DNA of 17,217 bases, taken from Thalassiosira profunda. Lineage: Eukaryota > Bacillariophyta > Thalassiosirophyceae > Thalassiosirales > Thalassiosiraceae. The translations under genes and the position numbers were made by a program. The stretch spans positions 1 to 17,217 of the forward strand of contig JALLAP010000352.1 of the NCBI GenBank assembly GCA_036939355.1, read 5' to 3'. The notes beneath the pieces were generated by a model. The model made no database searches and was not told the DNA's origin. It saw nothing but the letters and a program-made list of their open reading frames with translations. This document shows, one piece after another, positions 15,343-17,217 of the stretch (its first letter is position 1; every line of letters starts with the position of its first letter).

Positions 15343-17217
15343 ATGTGGAAGAGCGGCCTCCGGACCGCGGAGAAGGGCGGCACGGCTTCGCGGCCCCGGC
15401 TCCCGACCGCCGGGGGGCGCTACCCGCGGTCTCCGTCGGCGTCGTCGGCGGCGTCGTCGGCGTCGTCCATGACCTCCTCCAACACAGACACAGATGCAGG
15501 AGGCCAGCCCAAGCGCGGTGCTGGCAGCGGCGGCAATTGCAACGATAGCTGCGGGTCGGACATCATTATATCCCATGCGGATCAATCCCGCATCGATGCC
15601 GCCATCGCGGCCGTTTTGTCTCGGTACGGCGCCGGATCCAAGCGCGGGCAGAAGCCAACCACCCTGACCCTCCCTTTGCGAAAAATCCATCGGAAGCCCT
15701 CGGGGAATTGGCAGGCGCATGTGAAACATGCTGGCAAGGCAAGGCACCTGGGCACTTGGCCGAGCAAGGAGGACGCGTCGCTGGCGCATGAGGTGGCGAG
15801 GGAGCTCCTCGAACCTCTCGGCGCTGATGACGGCGATACCAAGATAAGTGAAGAGGAGGCGCAGAGGAATTTGGAGCTGGCGAAGAGGGCGGCCCGCCAG
15901 GCCGTGGTTGACGGAATCCATGGCCGTACACCGCCCGCCGCCGCCGCCACTTCACGCTGCGCCGAGGCTGAAGTAGGCCAACCCAAGCGCGGTGCTGGCA
16001 GCGGCGGCATTTGCAACGATGACGATGTCTCGGCCGACATTATTATATCCCATGCGGATCAAGCCCGTATCGATGCCGCCATCGCGGCCGTTTTGTCTCG
16101 GTACGGCGCCGGAACCGAGCGCGGCGGGGCGAAGGCAACCACCCTGACCCTTCCTCTGCGACACATCAGCCTGAGGCCCTCGGGGAATTGGCGGGCGCAG
16201 GTTTCCCATGCTGGGAAGGCGAGGCACCTTGGGACGTTTCAGAGCAGGGAGGACGCGTCGCTGGCGCATGAGGTGGCGAGGGAGCTCCTCGAACCTCTCG
16301 GCACCGATGACGGCAGTGGGAGCAGTGAGGGCGAGATGAGCGAGGAGGTGGCGCAGAGGAATGTGGAACTGGCGCGGGGGGCGGTGCGCCTGGCGACGAC
16401 CGAACGCAATTGCAAACATGATCCGTCGGACGTGGCTCCCTTGGACCGAGCCCGCGTCACCGCGGCCATCGCCGCCGTGCAATCCCGGTACGGCACCGGC
16501 GCCAAGGCCAACAAAAGGCTGGCCAGCCTGAATCACAAGGGCGTGACGATGCGTTCCTCGGGAAAATGGCAGGCCCAGCTGTACTACGCGGGGAAGAGTC
16601 GGTACCTCGGCGTCTTAGAATCGAAGGAGGATGCGTCGCTGGGATACGAGGTGGCGAGGGAGCTCCTCGGCAATCCCGTGGAGGAGGAGGCGCAGAGAAA
16701 CGTGTGGCTGGCGCAGAGGGCGGCCCTCCAGGCCGTTGCTATGGGTGCGACGGCGTCGTCTGCCTCGTCCGCCGCGCCCTCCTCTTTCACTGGAGCTTCT
16801 GCCTCTGTAAATGGGCAGAATTGCAATTCTCTCGCCACAAAAAGATCGGGCGGCGACATCCCTGGGCAGCAGGCCCGGCCGCAAAAATCCATCCCGAAAT
16901 CCATCCTCAAACATAGGTGCCCTGGGTGCAAAGAGGACGTGCGCCGCCCTCCTCCGGGGAATGGAACGACCGACTCTGCCATGTCCGACGAAGCGGAGGC
17001 GTTGGAAGCGTCGCTCGATCGCACCACCGTCATCTGCGCGCTGGAGTCTTGCCCCGCTCGGAGATATCACGTGAGTGGGCATTGCAAGACTTCGTAACTG
17101 GTGGCTCTTGCACTGCGATGTTGCTCACATTCTCGTTTCTCTGTTGACAGCTGAAGTGCACCGGGCTGCCCCGGGGGAGCAACGCCTTCCGCTGCGCCGT
17201 CATCTCCGACGCGCTGA
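15343..17217 (+). CDS. AP2-like triple-repeat protein with PHD-like zinc finger, 3'-partial
   Basis: Exon 15343-17070, 80-nt intron 17071-17150 (GTGAGT...GACAG, phase 0), then exon 17151 to the window end; at least 598 residues. After a Ser-rich head come three AP2/ERF-like modules at about 112-155, 271-315 and 399-442, each with the core SGxWxAxxxxAGKxRxLG and then KEDASLAxEVARELL. A helix (AAIAAVLSRYG) precedes each module and an Ala-rich helix follows each. The C-terminus has CPGC (526-529), then CALESCPARRYH-LKCTGLP completed by splicing, giving C-x2-C ... C-x4-C-x4-H-x2-C as in PHD fingers, although the loop between the first two metal pairs is long (38 residues) and the last ligands lie beyond the window. 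Likely a DNA-binding transcription regulator that also reads chromatin (inference). Alternative start 15214. Divergent from the TruD gene. Confidence 0.82.
15508..16390 (+). repeat. Internal tandem duplication of a 474-bp unit (158 codons)
   Basis: CCCAAGCGCGGTGCTGGCAG recurs exactly 474 bp later. The following stretches (ATTATATCCCATGCGGATCA, the helix GCCATCGCGGCCGTTTTGTC, and GAGGACGCGTCGCTGGCGCA) are nearly identical between the first and second AP2 modules. The third module is more diverged and lacks the lead-in block, so the second module arose most recently. Confidence 0.85.

Noticed and set aside
1..17217. CRISPR arrays, rRNA or tRNA genes
   Set aside because: No regularly spaced repeats with unique spacers, and no recognisable tRNA cloverleaf or rRNA core sequence seen on either strand by eye.

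Overview
The window looks like nuclear DNA of a photosynthetic stramenopile, most probably a centric diatom; this is inferred, and no species marker was identified. The grounds are short spliceosomal introns of 62-99 bp, compact gene packing with alternating convergent and divergent pairs, and two proteins (plus one paralogue) with a signal peptide ending in an Ala|Phe 'ASAFAP'-type junction typical of plastid import in algae with red-derived secondary plastids.

Layout. (1) 1-1480: probable lysine- and glutamate-rich multi-exon gene on +, 5' end outside the window, possibly degenerate. (2) 1481-2070: no recognisable gene; short degenerate repeats and a hairpin. (3) 2071-7412, minus strand: a second copy of the dehydrogenase gene below, truncated at its 3' end and split by a 4.75 kb mobile element (2453-7198). 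The element is a tyrosine-recombinase retrotransposon with reverse transcriptase/RNase H, tyrosine recombinase and split direct repeats ordered A1-ORFs-B1-A2-(spacer)-B2, the architecture of Ngaro/PAT-type elements. (4) 7413-7735: shared divergent promoter region containing matching inverted sequence. (5) 7736-9151, +: intact Gfo/Idh/MocA dehydrogenase of inositol 2-dehydrogenase type, predicted plastid-targeted. (6) 9208-10464, -: CpeT/CpcT-type chromophore lyase-like protein, predicted plastid-targeted. (7) 10674-11767, +: DsbA/FrnE-like thioredoxin-fold protein whose active-site Cys codon is an in-frame TGA. A SECIS-like stem-loop lies 60 nt past the stop, so it is a candidate selenoprotein. 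(8) 11931-15133, -: TruD/PUS7-type tRNA/mRNA pseudouridine synthase with a 62-nt intron that restores the conserved GNRF motif. (9) 15343-17217, +: protein with three AP2-like repeats and a PHD-like zinc finger, cut by the window end.

How they relate. The host genes (dehydrogenase, CpeT-like, DsbA-like, TruD, AP2) do not form an obvious pathway. The strongest stories are the head-to-head duplicated dehydrogenase with one copy killed by a recent, precisely delimited tyrosine-recombinase retroelement, and the putative new selenoprotein with its own SECIS candidate.
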